DNA of 64,000 bases. Source: Schistocephalus solidus (lineage: Eukaryota; Platyhelminthes; Cestoda; Diphyllobothriidea; Diphyllobothriidae). This document shows, piece by piece, positions 23,605 to 36,265 of this stretch. Both the position numbers and the translations under genes were made by a program. The notes under the pieces were generated by a model. That model was not told the origin of the DNA, ran no database searches, and saw only the letters and a list, made by a program, of their open reading frames with translations. The stretch is taken from assembly GCA_017591395.1 (NCBI GenBank), contig WEDG01011505.1, positions 18,075-82,074 on the forward strand. Reading direction: 5' to 3'. Within the stretch, counting starts at the first letter, position 1; every line of letters begins with the position of its first letter.

Positions 23605-23712
23605 TGCGCTGCTTACGTGCATGGTGTTCCGCTTGTGAGCCATAAGACTGATTTTTTCTCACAGGAAGCAATTTTACACAGTTAAGCCTCTATGAAGGCC
23701 TGTAATAATGGC
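23605..23712 (+). repeat. Direct repeat flanking LINE B / Penelope block (right)
   Basis: Partner of 19055-19175. It lies about 175 bp after the end of recognisable Penelope coding sequence. Penelope elements often carry terminal direct repeats (pLTRs), so it could be one; that is inference. Confidence 0.6.
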
Positions 23713-24549
23713 TTAGCAAAAATCAAAGTTGATGGATTTTATGTTTATTCCATTCATTTTTATTCATCGTTTGCGTCTCTTTCACTTTATTAGTCAGATT
23801 TAAAATTGCGTTTACCAGACTTCTTTCTAACAGAAACGTTTGATAGGCATCATACTGAACAGATTGTGGATTATTCGGTCTGGTTGCTGAAATACATCTT
23901 GTCAAAGTTTTAAACATGAATTTTACGCTTATGGGGAGACTTGTACTCAGATGCACTTGGATGTGGTTACAATTCGCTAAGGGCATTAGTCCCCTATAAA
24001 GGCGACAAAACAGTGCGGTGCAAAACATAAGCATAACAATTTCAGTGCATGCCCGTATTCTGCGCGGGTTAATGCAGTTTCAAAAAGAGCATGCCAAGTA
24101 TACTTGATGGTTTTCCAGAAGGAGAGGGCTGATATTTCTTGATCTGCAAAAGATAGAAAACTTAGATTTGGCATCAATTCAAAATCAGAGCATTTCCCAT
24201 TTAACTATCTGGAAATCCAAAATATCCTTGAGGGCAGGAAGTTCATTTGAACAAAAAAAAATTGAGGAAGATTACCATCTGGAGTCATCAGTAAGTGTCT
24301 TTTTCAATTATATGCATCAATTGATTAACGTTTACATTTCAAGGCTTCCAACGGAACCGTCTTCTGACAAAATCGCTTATGGTGAATCTTAGTTGGGAAA
24401 TCTGTTTCGGCAAGTTCAGCCTGAACGTCACGGACTCGTCTGCATGATTTGATATAACATTTAGATGGCGCCACTTATCAAACGAGGATAAATTAGATGA
24501 AATGATAAGGACGTAGTTTAGAGATCGAACAGAACGCCATTCTTGGGAA

Positions 24550-24720
24550 TGTTCCAATGTCCTAACTTCAACCTTAACAGTAAGCTGAATGCAAACAGTA
24601 ACTTCAAAGTTAACTCCAGTCCTAAATAATCCCTTATTCTCAACTTAACCTTATTCCTACCTCTATCTTAAGCCCAACCTTAAAGTTAGCAATTACCCTT
24701 ATCTTTCTTAAAGTCAGTCA
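24550..24720 (-). repeat. Telomere-like degenerate tract
   Basis: It contains CCTAACTTCAACCTTAACAG, ACTTAACCTTATTCCTACC and CCCAACCTTAAAGTTAGC. It belongs to the same dispersed family as 13450-13620. Confidence 0.55.
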
Positions 24721-26017
24721 GGCCACTGGTTCGTATTCCCAGGTCTTCCTAAATGTCTATTCTGCACAGAGGAAATTCACCTCCATCGTCCTCTAGTGTG
24801 TGACATTTAGATCCTGGCAATCAAAAAAATGCGTTTGGAAAACCCACATAGGTCATTTCTTAAAAATAAAAATAACACATGCATAGTATGCTTAGCGCAT
24901 AGGGGTTGCAGTTAAAAGTGGTAATCATGTGTCTAACTGCAAGACGGTGAAGTTAAAGTTAACTATTAGGTCGCAAATTTAGCCGTTAGTGTGCATTCCC
25001 TTACATCATCCCATTGTAGACCTTGGATAGTGTTCATACTGTCAGCGAGAACACCAAGTGTAAAATATATCCTAAAATTATATCTCATGATAAAGCTATT
25101 ATATATAAACCATGGATTTCCTACTGAACTGGATCATTTAATTATCTAATTATGTGTAACCAGGTATCATAATGCTTTATCAATAAAAGAAAACGTACAC
25201 TCTACTGTCGTAGAATAAAGCCAATTTTTCTCTTTTTGCATCTTTATGACGCAAGGTGAGCATATCTTTAAATGCCTTACGGCTAGGATAGATATCAAAA
25301 ACCTACTGAGCCATAATATTTCAACGCAGCAGATACACCGGACCAACACGACGGCCAGTTTCTGTTATTGGGGATGTGCACCCATAGGAAATGGCACAGC
25401 TTGGGAGAGGGGAGCGTGGTTGAATGCTTAGGTGTGGTCTCATGTGGCATCACTCACGTGCGACCAGTGTGTTCGTTTTTGTCTCCGCATGGAATCAAGG
25501 TTGGTAAGAGAAGAGTGAGTGCAATGTATGCAGCGCAAATCTTATATCACTATAAACTAATTTACGCGCAAGTCATCATCCACGTACCCTCCCACGGTAA
25601 GAGACACGATAGACCCTCGACGGTCAATCTCTGCATTTCAAGTCAGTTTTGTTAAATATTTTTCGGAAATTCCGACACATGAAGACGCCAAATCACAAAG
25701 CGATGGAGTTCATCAAAAAAATACGCTTGGCGTTAAATGGTCGTCAGTTTAACTTTTCAGCAGGTTTTAACTGTACTGCGTGCCAATATTTTTTCAGTTC
25801 AGGGAGGAAGATTGCAACGGCTTCAAGAACATCACAACAACTATACTGCAGCTGCCGGTGAGGCCCCGAGATAATTACTGGGATTTTTTTAAATTCGATA
25901 TTACAGTCACCTCATATTCTATAGAAAATCAATTCATATTAACGGACTTATCTTGACTGTCGTCTTTAATCCAAATGCGTTTCGATATTTAAATGTGGAA
26001 CAAGAGGCGAAAACGAT
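24721..26017. other. No gene seen
   Basis: Frames at 25246-25861 overlap each other and show no recognisable domain. Confidence 0.45.
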
Positions 26018-26080
26018 TATCCCCTTTTAATTATTTGATTGATCAATACTAATATTTTTATCAATCAAATAACTGGATAA
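26018..26080. other. Strong hairpin
   Basis: TTATTTGATTGAT at 26031-26043 is exactly complementary to ATCAATCAAATAA at 26060-26072, with a 16-base loop. An outer TTATCC/GGATAA pair lies at 26018-26023 and 26075-26080. It is AT-rich and intergenic. Confidence 0.75.
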
Positions 26081-26370
26081 AAATGCAACATCGATTGACG
26101 ATTCGGCCTACAGCAGTTGGCTGTACCCGAGAATGGTTGTGGAGCTCACTCACAGAGACAAGGAAAACGGCTACCTCCAAGCTGTTTCACGCCTCTTAAT
26201 CGCTTATCCATGCCCGGTCTCATAAGTCTTTGATTGTAGATTCTTGCCGCCATCACAACCTTTGACGAAACTGAAACTAGTCGGTCAGCTGAGACTCTTA
26301 GAGAACGCAACGAAATTACGCCGTAAATATGTTCAAGTTTGATGGAGTACCGACAAAGAGAAGGGAGAAT

Positions 26371-26421
26371 GAAATGGCCATTTTGGCTAATGATAGCTAA
26401 TAAGCCAGAAATGGCCATTTC
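26371..26421. other. Strong hairpin at edge of repeat E
   Basis: GAAATGGCCATTTTGGCT (26371-26388) pairs with AGCCAGAAATGGCCATTTC (26403-26421), with one bulged base and a 14-base loop. Each arm also contains the palindrome AATGGCCATT. Confidence 0.7.
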
Positions 26422-26540
26422 AGTTTCCCTCGTCGTTCTCAGTAATCAATCATATTTATAAGTTACTAGTCGCTACGTGACTGCCCGAGAGGGCTCTGGA
26501 TTGGACCCTAAGGCACACAGGGACAAACATGTTTCATAAA
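26395..26540 (+). repeat. Dispersed repeat E, copy
   Basis: It shares AATAAGCCAGAA, TCGCTACGTGACTGCCCGAGAGGGCTCT and CCCTAAGGCACACAGGGACA-like words with 45835-45975. Its left edge forms a hairpin with 26371-26388. Confidence 0.5.
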
Positions 26541-29480
26541 TTGATCGGTAAGTGCCACTTCATGAATGTCTAAGTTTCTTTCGTTACTGAATAACTGATG
26601 GAGAAGAAGTGGGAATTTCCACGATCCAATTTCTGCCGACATGTCTAGAGCTCACCCACTAGAAAGAGTACCAGCGCAAATAAACCAGACAGCTTGGTAA
26701 ACATAGTAGATCTGGTGACGATATATCTTCCACTGTTAGAAATAAATGAAAAGTGAAGAATCCACCTGTTAGAGTGCAATAAAGTTAGATTCACAATGGA
26801 AAGGAAATTCAAAAGTGAGGCTCTTTTCTGGATATCCTTAAGAAAAGATAGCGGGTTAACAGGGCTGCTCAACTTCGACATGAATAAGTGGTTAATATCC
26901 AAAATTACTGAGCCTTATATCAATAGATTACAAACGAAACTTTGCTAAAACTCCAGGAAAAGATCCCCTAAGCTAAAACAATGGATTTGAAACGCATTTT
27001 CCTTAGAGAAACTATGACTAACTGAGACTTGAAAATGTGACGATTAAAAGTAACGAACATTTACGGAGCAACTGTTCCCAAAAAGCTCGTTAAAATATTT
27101 CTGCTCTTTAAGAGGAATAATGATTCAAATGAGCAAGTAGCGTTGAAATTTAATCCTTAGATTGGTTTTATATGCGGCTCACATTATGAAGTCAATTAAG
27201 AGTTATATGGTGGTACCCGTTGGGCTCATTAAAACAACTCTAAGTTGCGTGTGGACTTAACAGGTGCGTAGGCTTGCAAACATAAAGCATGAAAACGAGG
27301 GCAAAAGTTTTGAGCGAGAATCAGAAACGCTAGGCTAATAAACCGCTTTTTGCAGCGATCGCATCTACTCCTTTTGAAAAGGTAGCCAGGTCAGTTTAAG
27401 CACTTGACCAGATAGTTTCAAGGGCCAGAAAAGAAACCTCCCTACCCACTCACACGTATAGCACATACCAGTAATCGACAAAATGCCCTTTTGAGTGGAA
27501 AATCGAAGACACTTTCACTGAAATAAGGGTCCTACGCACCAACGTCTTGCTTACCCAGGCACCAACGGGCAGAACCTTGCACTACAGTAAAACAGTCCGA
27601 AGAGAAGAGAGAGAACTGATGTATGCAAGAAACCGTGGCATGCAACCAAAACTTTATCATAGTAATAACTTAACACTTGACCTGTAGACCGCTTTTATGT
27701 TACTATATTTACCTCGTTTTCATCAGGTTTTTAAATGATCTTCAGCCCTCTTTTTGTAATGAACTATGAATTTGCCCTTTTTCAGCCCGTTCGTAAAAAA
27801 ACTCAAATTCTCTGCAATCTTACTTTAGGGAATATTCGAAAACAGCCGCAAAATCAGCTGCTACCAGCAAGTTTCGCTCTGTACGAGCCTTTTAAATTAG
27901 TTGCAGGAAAACAAATTAATGCAGATGATTTGCTAGTTTCCCTCGGTAAAAAAGACTGTTAGTGCCAGAAAAAAGAGCGTATTATGACCCATCATTCTAA
28001 AGTCTCGAAAAATGTATATTTTCGATCCGAGAACTTCAAGAACGGCTAAGCCGAACTGGGAAGGAAAGTAGCACTCCCAGCTTACTTTTTGGCACAGCCA
28101 CCACGTTAAAAGCAGAATAAAACCCTTTTCCATGCTAACCATTGTCTGGTTAATATTGTACAGGCCAGTTTTCCTACTAAGAGAACAAAATTCAGGTTTC
28201 CACTATCTCATCACGAATTTCTCCTTTAGTCGCGTTCAATTTAGGCAGAACATACCCATTTTGTCCTATTAGGCCATGAATACATAGCAATCCTATTAAA
28301 CGCGAGGAACTTGAAGGCAAAATCTAAGGCAGTAAATACGAGAACCCACTTCATATGGGTCCATATTATCAGTTTGAAACAAAAATGCAAGAGGTTTCAA
28401 ACCAAATGTACTTAAGGATTATTTTCTTCGCTGAAGAGTGCTCACTGATCGCGAACTGAACTCACTGTCGCGTTCTGCCTTGGGGCTCACCCTTGAGCTC
28501 CCACCAGCAGCCGCAGAGTGGCTAATAGCAGTAAAAGCAGTCCAACTTGTTTATTGTTTTCTTCCTCAACTAAATGAAGTCAACAAAACATCCAAGGAAC
28601 TAAAACACCTCAGCTACACTCGAAGTCATAAAAAAACATTAAGGTTTTCTAGGAGCATGAGAACATTGACGGAATATCTAAGAAGTGAGTACACTATGGC
28701 CATAATACGCTGCCATAGTCTTTGAGGAATATCACAGTAATTTTGGCCATTTCAGTCGCGATCATCGTAGTCATAGTATTATATAACGAAAGGCATGAAA
28801 CATCATTACCGCAGGAAAACAATAGAGATCAGGAAACAGTGCGCTTATATCTACTGACGTGACCAGCAATGCAGAATATCACAGGGTTGAGGGAAAAGCA
28901 TTAAATTGATCGCCACTATACTCGACTAGTCAATATTGCTGTGAGAATTTGAAGCAAGAAAAATACCATCCCATTTGTGTAGTTGATGAGGTTTTTAAGT
29001 TTAAAAGATCACATTGTTTGAAAATATAAATTATGCGTTTGGGCCTGCCAAAGTGGTTGAGTTTCAGAAAAAGCAGACCCGATCACTGGGACACGTTCAT
29101 GCACCTGACGTTTTGTTCAAATCTATTTTCGGATACAGTATTAGATGCGGGTCCTCCATACAAAACGATTAGCAGTATTTATAAGATGCAGTCGCTATGC
29201 TACTGCATACCTAGCACAATTAACTGCTTTCCCTTAGTCCAAGATGATCGCCTTTTACTGCGCTAATGGCTTGGTGGACGGAATGCGGGTCGTTCTTTGT
29301 GGAGAATTCATCACCCGCATTGAATTTTGAGGTGATGATGGCTCGGCCACCTGGATCTCCGAATTTTCTATCTGCAGTCGTCGAATTTGCCTATTTTCCA
29401 TTTTCTATAGCTAAGTGGACTTCAAAAAACTTTAAAGGCTATGCATGTCTCACTTTTAATTGCTCAAACGGACCTTGGAT
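26541..29480. other. No gene seen
   Basis: AT-rich. Apart from the repeat fragment at 28471-28540 nothing is recognised. Frames at 27735-27962 and 28438-28725 are unassigned. Confidence 0.45.
28471..28540 (+). repeat. Repeat fragment related to 44731-44800
   Basis: CCTTGGGGCTCACCCTTGAGCTCCCACCAGCAGCCGCAGAGTGGCTA matches GACATGGGACTCACTCTCGAGCCTCGCCAGCAGCCACGCAGTGGCTA at 44735-44780. It is probably the head of the same SINE family. Confidence 0.45.
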
Positions 29481-30300
29481 TGAACACTGATGAAGAATTG
29501 AAAATTTTCCAGGCGAAACTCGCGGAGATAAATACAGGTTGTACTAACAGAAGTGGGGGATGCCGTAGGAACAAGAAACCACTTTAGGTTCCTGCTCAGG
29601 GCAACCAGAAAAGACAGCAGCACGCCCCCTTCCTCAACCCCCCGGACAGGCTCTCCCTCATCTCCGCCAATAAGACTGTCGCTAGCGTAACCAGGTGTAG
29701 AGAGGCGAGCAGACACTGCGAAGAAGATCAGGAACTGCTGTTAAGCGAAACCACCAAAAGCATATAGCGAGACCAAAGTCGATGGCGAAAAGCGTCGAAG
29801 GCACCACTAGTTCCTAGTTCAGTTAGAAATCGAAATCATCCCCGAAAAAGACAAAGATGCTAGCCAAACAATAAGGTGAATTATTACTCAGGACAGTTTA
29901 GACAGGTGGAACCAATAGGTACAAAAGTGAAAGAGCTGCAAGCACCAGTTGGCAATTGATTCTTCGAGCCCTGTACTCAGGAAGATTTGCTTGCTAGGAC
30001 TTGTAAACACAGGCGAAGATGCACCATGAGACCACAGCTGTCTCCGCGTAGGCAAATACCTGCGCCCGAACGGCCAGCCGCAGGTCGGTCCCTGTGCAAG
30101 TCAGAATATCTTGGCAAACGGGAGACTTGAGGGCGCTTATCAGGGCCCTTGAGGCATCATGATGAAGCAACTAAAAGAATACGAAAGAGGAATGGCGAAA
30201 ATAAATCAAAGAGTGCATGCGGATATACCATCCGCAAAAACGCTGTGTTGAAAACGACGAGGCTACTAACAGGTTCAAGATAAATGAGGCATTTACTGCA
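29480..30300 (+). other. Unassigned coding-like stretch
   Basis: GC-richer than its surroundings. One + frame with a few stops reads ELKIFQAKLAEINTGCTNRS, then GNQKRQQHAPFLNPPDRLSL and KTVASVTRCREASRHCEED. It looks like a decayed basic protein, possibly ORF1 of a retroelement. I could not match it to a family. After the LINE D case, an antisense origin should also be considered. Confidence 0.25.
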
Positions 30301-33300
30301 CATCTGAAACTACTCACATTAAGTTCAACGACATGCTTTCTTAATCTTAGCTGTCGTCAAACCGTGTAACATTTCTACAAACAGCTTGGGAACGAAGAAC
30401 AACTGATTTAAGAATCAACAACTGGCTAATAAAAAGACATAATATATGTGAAACTTTTCTTCACATATGAAGGATGCAGATAGCATAAACGACGTTTAAG
30501 GAGAAGCTAGCTTGCAACTATATAGGAAGTTGTTTGCGATCGTTCCCAGTGTTTATTCTGGAGCAACGCAACTAACGAAAATTATAATTTGGAATATTCA
30601 ACAGCAGCATTAAAATGATGAATGTTCGGTTTTTTTAGGTGCACAGTTAATCAATTCAATTGATGTGCCTACTGTCCTGTGAACAGGAGCACTTAGTCGT
30701 TTTGTTTACGCTTGCTCTCTCAGTTGATGCCAGACAAGGTCATATGCTAAGGATCGTAAGATACTTTTCTGGAACTCTGATTACAGTATCTTGCCTAACT
30801 TCTAAAATTTCAAAAGCGAATTTTGAACTGACAGTATAACGCATATTTGAGGTTAGTACTTTCATTTGTTGAATTGATTTAAGGGTTAAAAAGCTCTTTA
30901 ACTAGTTTATTCCGAATCCGTTTATTGAAAACACAGGAAGTTAGAGCTGGCCAAATCCAACGTTTCCTGATATCCAGGACTTTTCTGCGCTACTCAAAGC
31001 TACGAATTAAATCCTCTTGTTTGCGTACGTTGGGCTGTAAGCGAACATTATTATAAACCAGAGAACAATAAATACTTTCAGAGAACAGAAAATTGTATTT
31101 TGCCTGACTGAACAGTTGGATAATTCAGGTATGAGAAATCACATTGCTTTCGGAAAAACAAGGATGAATTCAGAGTCCAAAATTCTGTTTCGCAAATTTG
31201 CGACATTCTGTGCTATAAAACTTTGTAAAAACCATATGCGGCTGTAGTTTTCTTACACCACCGATAATTGGGGCCGTAAAAACATATATAAAACCTGCAA
31301 TATGTATTTTTTTACTGTCACGCAGTATGCGAACGATAGCCAGACCATTTCTGTCTGCAGTTAACTATGAACTAATACGGAAACTTGCAGTAGAAGGAGT
31401 GCACGTGATTTGTTCGCAAGTATTTTCAATATCAGTAAGGTGACTCTGTGGCGCAATATAGTGATCGAACATTGCCCAGAAATAAGTACGACGGACCAGA
31501 CGATCGACGATATTATTTGTTGAACAATAAAAAATTATCACTATCTGCCAAATGAGATTATTCATAGGGAACATTTTCCAATTATATCAATGAAGATAAT
31601 TAGGAGAAGGATGCAGGAACTTGAACTGCACCAGCAAAATGCCACGATCAAGTCGTATGTAAGCAGGAAACTAACCAGAGCAAGGTTTTTTAGCGGCCAA
31701 GAGTTACACAAATTACGGCACCCGTTCTGCAAGAGCAATTACGTTGCGATATAAGCCTGCAAATTCAACCCAGGTAGTGCTATGCGCAAGAACCTTACAA
31801 AAGAACACACTTTGTCGACGGTAATGTTCAAGAATTGCACACGATTAAAATTTAAAACACGGCTTTAAAATTCTGAGAGTGGACAGCTGGCGGTCGATTA
31901 CGGACACCATTAACAACAAAGTGTTCCTGATAACGCATAGGTTGCCTTTGCTCATCCATAGACGCAGAATGGATACAATACTTTTAAAGTATAATTCTAT
32001 AGTTTAGCACTCTTAAGAGGTGTGAATTCGATAAGATTTGCCCCTATCATCTAACTCGATAGAAAAAAGCCAGCCTTCCCGCACGCGGCATCAAATATAT
32101 TTTTAATCCTGCCAACAGTCCGGATCTTAGTTCTATCAAAAATTATTTTGCGATTATCAAGACAAAGTGACACACGGCAACAAAGTGTTTTATTATGCAG
32201 GAAAATCTTGATCCTTTGCTCAGTAATCAAACTTAGAAAACCACCAAAGACAACCTGACTATCTCCAGGTCTGAAAAACTTGATGCTGTGTTCAATGTAA
32301 AAGAACAGTCCATAAGGTACTGTTCTTTTATGTTTGTTAATATTCAGCATTATTTTTCCGTTTTTCTGCGTTCCTTCTTTGAACACCTTTGGAGATGCCG
32401 CGTGGGGTAATTTTGCGTAAAATGAATTTTCGTGCGATAATCACCAGATTTCATGTGTTAGGCACTCAACACTACAGTTGAAACACATCCAGTGCTATAT
32501 GGGTTCGTTCGATCACCAAACTACCTGTTGCGTACTTGTGCGATAGAATATTAATATTCTACGTTTGACCATCTTGGTGCTCATTATAATGTATAGTTAA
32601 TAGATCCAAGCTGCGCAAAGATCACAGCTACATTTACGGATATCAAATTAACTATATCAGACTGCATACAATCCTACGGATCCCATAGCTGCAAACCTTT
32701 ACATACAAAGAAGATCCTAATATTGCCAGGCGCTTTCTATAAAGTATGATTACATTTTTTCTGAAACCTGAAATGAGGATTTACTTGCTCACTGCATCAC
32801 TAGCGTGATTTCTGTCGGTAAATGGCAAAATTCACAAGAAAGCCAACATCCAACCCCATATGCGTCACACTCCGTAAGTTATCCTTCCTAGGAGGAAACC
32901 TATTTTTAACCTAAGGTCTAGTGCGTTTCAACACTTATTGTACTTACTATAGAGATAACCTGTCCTACAACTGTGCATTGGCGGTGAGTAGCCTTGTCAT
33001 GGTGTGTACATAAGGAGTTCGAGAAAATCATCTTACGATCCTCAGCTCATGACCTTGTCTGACAGCAAATGAGTGAGCAAGCATAAACAAAACGGTTGCG
33101 GGCTGCTGTTTGCAAGACAGTAACCTAGGTATAGACTCATGGCACATCGACCGAAACGATTAACTCAGTAACCAGAAAAACCCGAAGAGTCGTTATTTTC
33201 ACGCTGCTATGGAATATTCAAAATCCTGCATTGCTTTAATAAAATTTGCACCAGAATAAGCAGTGGGAACGATCACAAGCAAATGCCTATATAGTTTCAA

Positions 33301-33369
33301 GCTAACCTTATCTTAAACATATTTTATGCTATCTGCATATGTAACGTGTGGAGTAAAGCTTCACATAGT
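30301..33369. other. No gene seen
   Basis: AT-rich. A 111-codon - frame at 32386-32051 has no recognisable motif and I do not call it a gene. Confidence 0.5.
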
Positions 33370-33590
33370 TAGGGGTTACAGGCGAAACCATATTCACAGC
33401 ACAGGTACTAGCTAACAGCTTAGACATGTGTTTCGCCGGTATCCGGCCACTGTTTAGCACAGCTGCTAGATGTCTGGTTCATGCGTGGTTCCCCAGCATT
33501 CCCTGTGTGCATTCTGGTAGATACTCCAGTATAAAAACTGCTTTTTAACTTCATCCGAAATTAATCGCTTACTCGGCGTAAATCAGTCTA
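33370..33590 (+). repeat. Dispersed repeat F
   Basis: It aligns in patches with 46020-46195: CACAG.ACTAGCTA.CA, then TCCGG..A..GTTTAGCA, CCCTGTGTGCATTCTGGTAGATACTCCAGT against CCTCTGCGTGCTCTCCAGTAGATACCCCAGT, and ATTAATCGCT. Both copies are non-coding and + strand. Confidence 0.5.
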
Positions 33591-34369
33591 TTTTAAGGTT
33601 TATAGGTTAGAGATGAAACCATATTCAAATAGAATGATTTACTCTGAGTTAACGATTTAATTAAAAAGCGGCAGCTTCAAAAATATTACGTATTTTTATT
33701 GACCAGTCATTGGTTCTTAAATGAGTTAATCCTTGTTTCCTAAACTGTTTGTACAAATGCTAATATAGCAAACAATTAGCAGAAACGAGGTTACAGGGCC
33801 ATCCGTGAGTTCTCTCTCAAGCACCTGCATCTAAATCAGGATAACTGGGACTACCTTGATGGAAAGCAATACATTTGCCGCACTGTGGTATTAAGTGAGC
33901 AGCCATCTTTAAACAGGAGCAAACCGCCTCTAAGAAGGCAAAAAGAGCACCGCACTAGACTCACGTGCAACATACGAATGAGGGAAGCAGGTAAATAATG
34001 TTATGGTGCATGTACTGTCTATGTAAGGTAAACCTCCTTTAACAGCTTCGGACACAGCGAATTGCCCAAACGACCAGTCTGCCTCTTATCTAACAAAAAA
34101 TGACCATTAATGCTACTACTTATAGCAACAGTGAGGACATCCTAGCCTGCCTGCCTCATCAACTGGCCCTGCCTCTTAAACCAGTGGGGTGGAGTCAGTT
34201 CCAAGCTGCTCCTATTACGGTCACATATTTGAATTTCGCATTGACTTACGTGTTGCGGTAGGGATGCCTTGTATGGCCGCTTAAAAGTGACACGAGAATA
34301 AGAACCGCCCCGCTGGTATATAAAAGGTGGCGTTACGGTAAATTTCAGGGAGGGTTAATATACCCGTGT

Positions 34370-34560
34370 CTTAAGATTAAAACAACATAAAAGTAAACCG
34401 TCACTCTGCCCTAGCCTAAAACCTACAGTAGACACGATAATTGCCTTACCCATTAGCCTGATCATGACCTTAACTTTAAATCAGACATTAACATCAAACG
34501 TAAACCTAAACCTTACCCTTACCTTATTTCTTAACATAATTTCCTAAGAATTTAGCGCAA
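34370..34560 (-). repeat. Telomere-like degenerate tract
   Basis: It contains CCCTAGCCTAAAACCTACAG and AACCTAAACCTTACCCTTACC, ending CTAAGAATTTAGCGCAAAAC, which resembles the flank of the 13450 tract. It lies just beyond the 3' end of a LINE A copy. Confidence 0.55.
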
Positions 34561-34739
34561 AACCACGTATTGTGGCTGGTCCCTTTTTTTCGTGTCCTAT
34601 TTAGGCGGTCATACAAGGCATCCTTACCAATATCGCTTCAGTCCAAACATTGCACAGATATCAGCGATCCGGTCCAGAAGCCCTTTATAACATCCGTCAT
34701 ACACGCCTTACATGCGAACAGAGCTCTAGGACATTTAGG

Positions 34740-36265
34740 AACACACGACAGTTCGACCGTCGTAGTCCGACGATGTCCACTGTATGCTCCACACCAGGTG
34801 GTGCAGAAACGGTGACTTGCGCGTGATTTAGTTTAAAGAGATAGTAGACTTGCGCTGCATCTACCGCACGCTCTCCTCCTTCCCCACCTCAGCCTGGTGC
34901 CATGACAGAGTCAAGAAGACCGGAGATGGGAGAGGGCGCAGGTGGCTGGCACGGCCGGATCCGCCACTGTGCGTACCAACACACCTGGCTCGGATCCCAC
35001 GGAGTGGGAGTGCAAAAAAAAAGCCACATTCAGAAGGAGCCATTGTAGCCTGATTCTCAGTCCACCAGTCAGCCACTCCACATAAAACACACATTGGACT
35101 GACCATGCGGTCCGAGTTATCCCGTCAGTTGGCAACCTTCCAAGCCACGGCTTTTAGCGCACCGTGATAGTTTCAAGCTAGTCAGATTATTTAGAGTGAG
35201 GAAATGCGCTGGGCTGTTGACCTCACTCTCTCCCCCACCCGCACAATCAGAACACCATCCGAGCCAGTCAGTTGTCTGATGTGGCAGAGGGCGCATTGGC
35301 TGACGGGTCGGCGTACCCGTCTTCGCGCGCCACAGCACGAACTGGCCCCCATTACACACACACACCAGGATTCACTCAATCAGGGAATATGGAGGAGCCA
35401 TCGCCGTCTGACTCCCAGTCCACTGGTCAGCCACTTGACACACACAGCACATACACTGGGCCGACGACGTGGTCTGGTGTAAGCGTCAGATTGGCAGCCT
35501 TCCAAGCCATTATTTCTAGGAAACCATGATATTCTAAGGTACGTGATGGGGGTGAATGTTTTGTCTATGTATTGGTGTAGGTAGTGTGCGCTGATGTGTT
35601 TAAGCCTCCGGTGGTTTACCGCAGGTTGTCATGGATTCGCAAGTGACCGACCAGGCCGATGCGTGAGGTGAATGTGCGGTTGCAATGAGGACAGCTTAGG
35701 AGAGTACATATCGATTATGGTGGTGGTGGTGGTAGAGATACCAGGTGATGAGTATTGGGATTTGGTCTCTATGATGGTGGGAGTAATGGAACTGATGCCA
35801 GGGGTGAGGCAGGGGAGTCCGAAGGAATGTTGGCAAAATTTGACGTAAAGTTGGAATTGTCGGATTGTTGGTGCATTGAGTCCGAAGATGTCCGACCAGG
35901 CCGATTCGTGCACGGAAGATGCGTTGACAGTGCGGGCATGTTGGAAGGGACTGGGAATTGGCGGTGTTGGTCCGGGGTGATGGTGACTTTCGTGCGGCTC
36001 TTTTGGTCTTAGCGGCGGCGATTGCTGCCCTGTCTTCACGGTCCTTCTCCTAGCCGGTCGGTTCCGGGCGAGGTCCTCCCAGGTCCCCGGGTTGATCTGC
36101 AGTTGCTTCAGGGAAGTCTACAGAGTGTCCTTGTAGCGTCGTAATTGACCCCCTTGTCGACGAGAACCCATGGCGACAGCTCCATAGAAGAGTTATTTGG
36201 GTAATCGTTCGTCATCAATTCTCACAAGGTGGCCGCTCCATCGCAGTTGCAGTTGTTTCAGCTAG
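34740..36265 (-). mobile_element. LINE family A, 5'-truncated copy
   Basis: It aligns with 4090-5975 throughout. The 3' UTR spans 34740-35610, the zinc-finger tail is near 35630-35960 (PKLSSLQPHIHLTHRPGRSL on one frame) and the RT C-terminal end is near 36000-36265 (for example TTGATCTGCAGTTGCTTCAGG matching TTGATCTACAGTTGCTTCAAG at 5803). It stops abruptly near 36265, as expected for 5' truncation. The frame is broken. Confidence 0.82.
35040..35530 (-). repeat. Internal duplication in LINE A 3' UTR (second copy)
   Basis: This is the same two-unit structure as at 4253-4748. The units at 35040-35170 and 35397-35530 share GGCAACCTTCCAAGCCACGG and GGCAGCCTTCCAAGCCATTA. The duplication therefore predates the insertion of these copies. 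Confidence 0.7.

Noticed and set aside
32051..32386. - strand frame of 111 codons as a gene
   Set aside because: No recognisable motif, no flanking exons, low-complexity composition.
34861..35529. Several overlapping 75-92 codon frames on both strands
   Set aside because: They lie in the GC-rich 3' UTR of LINE A and recur at 4404-4634; non-coding.
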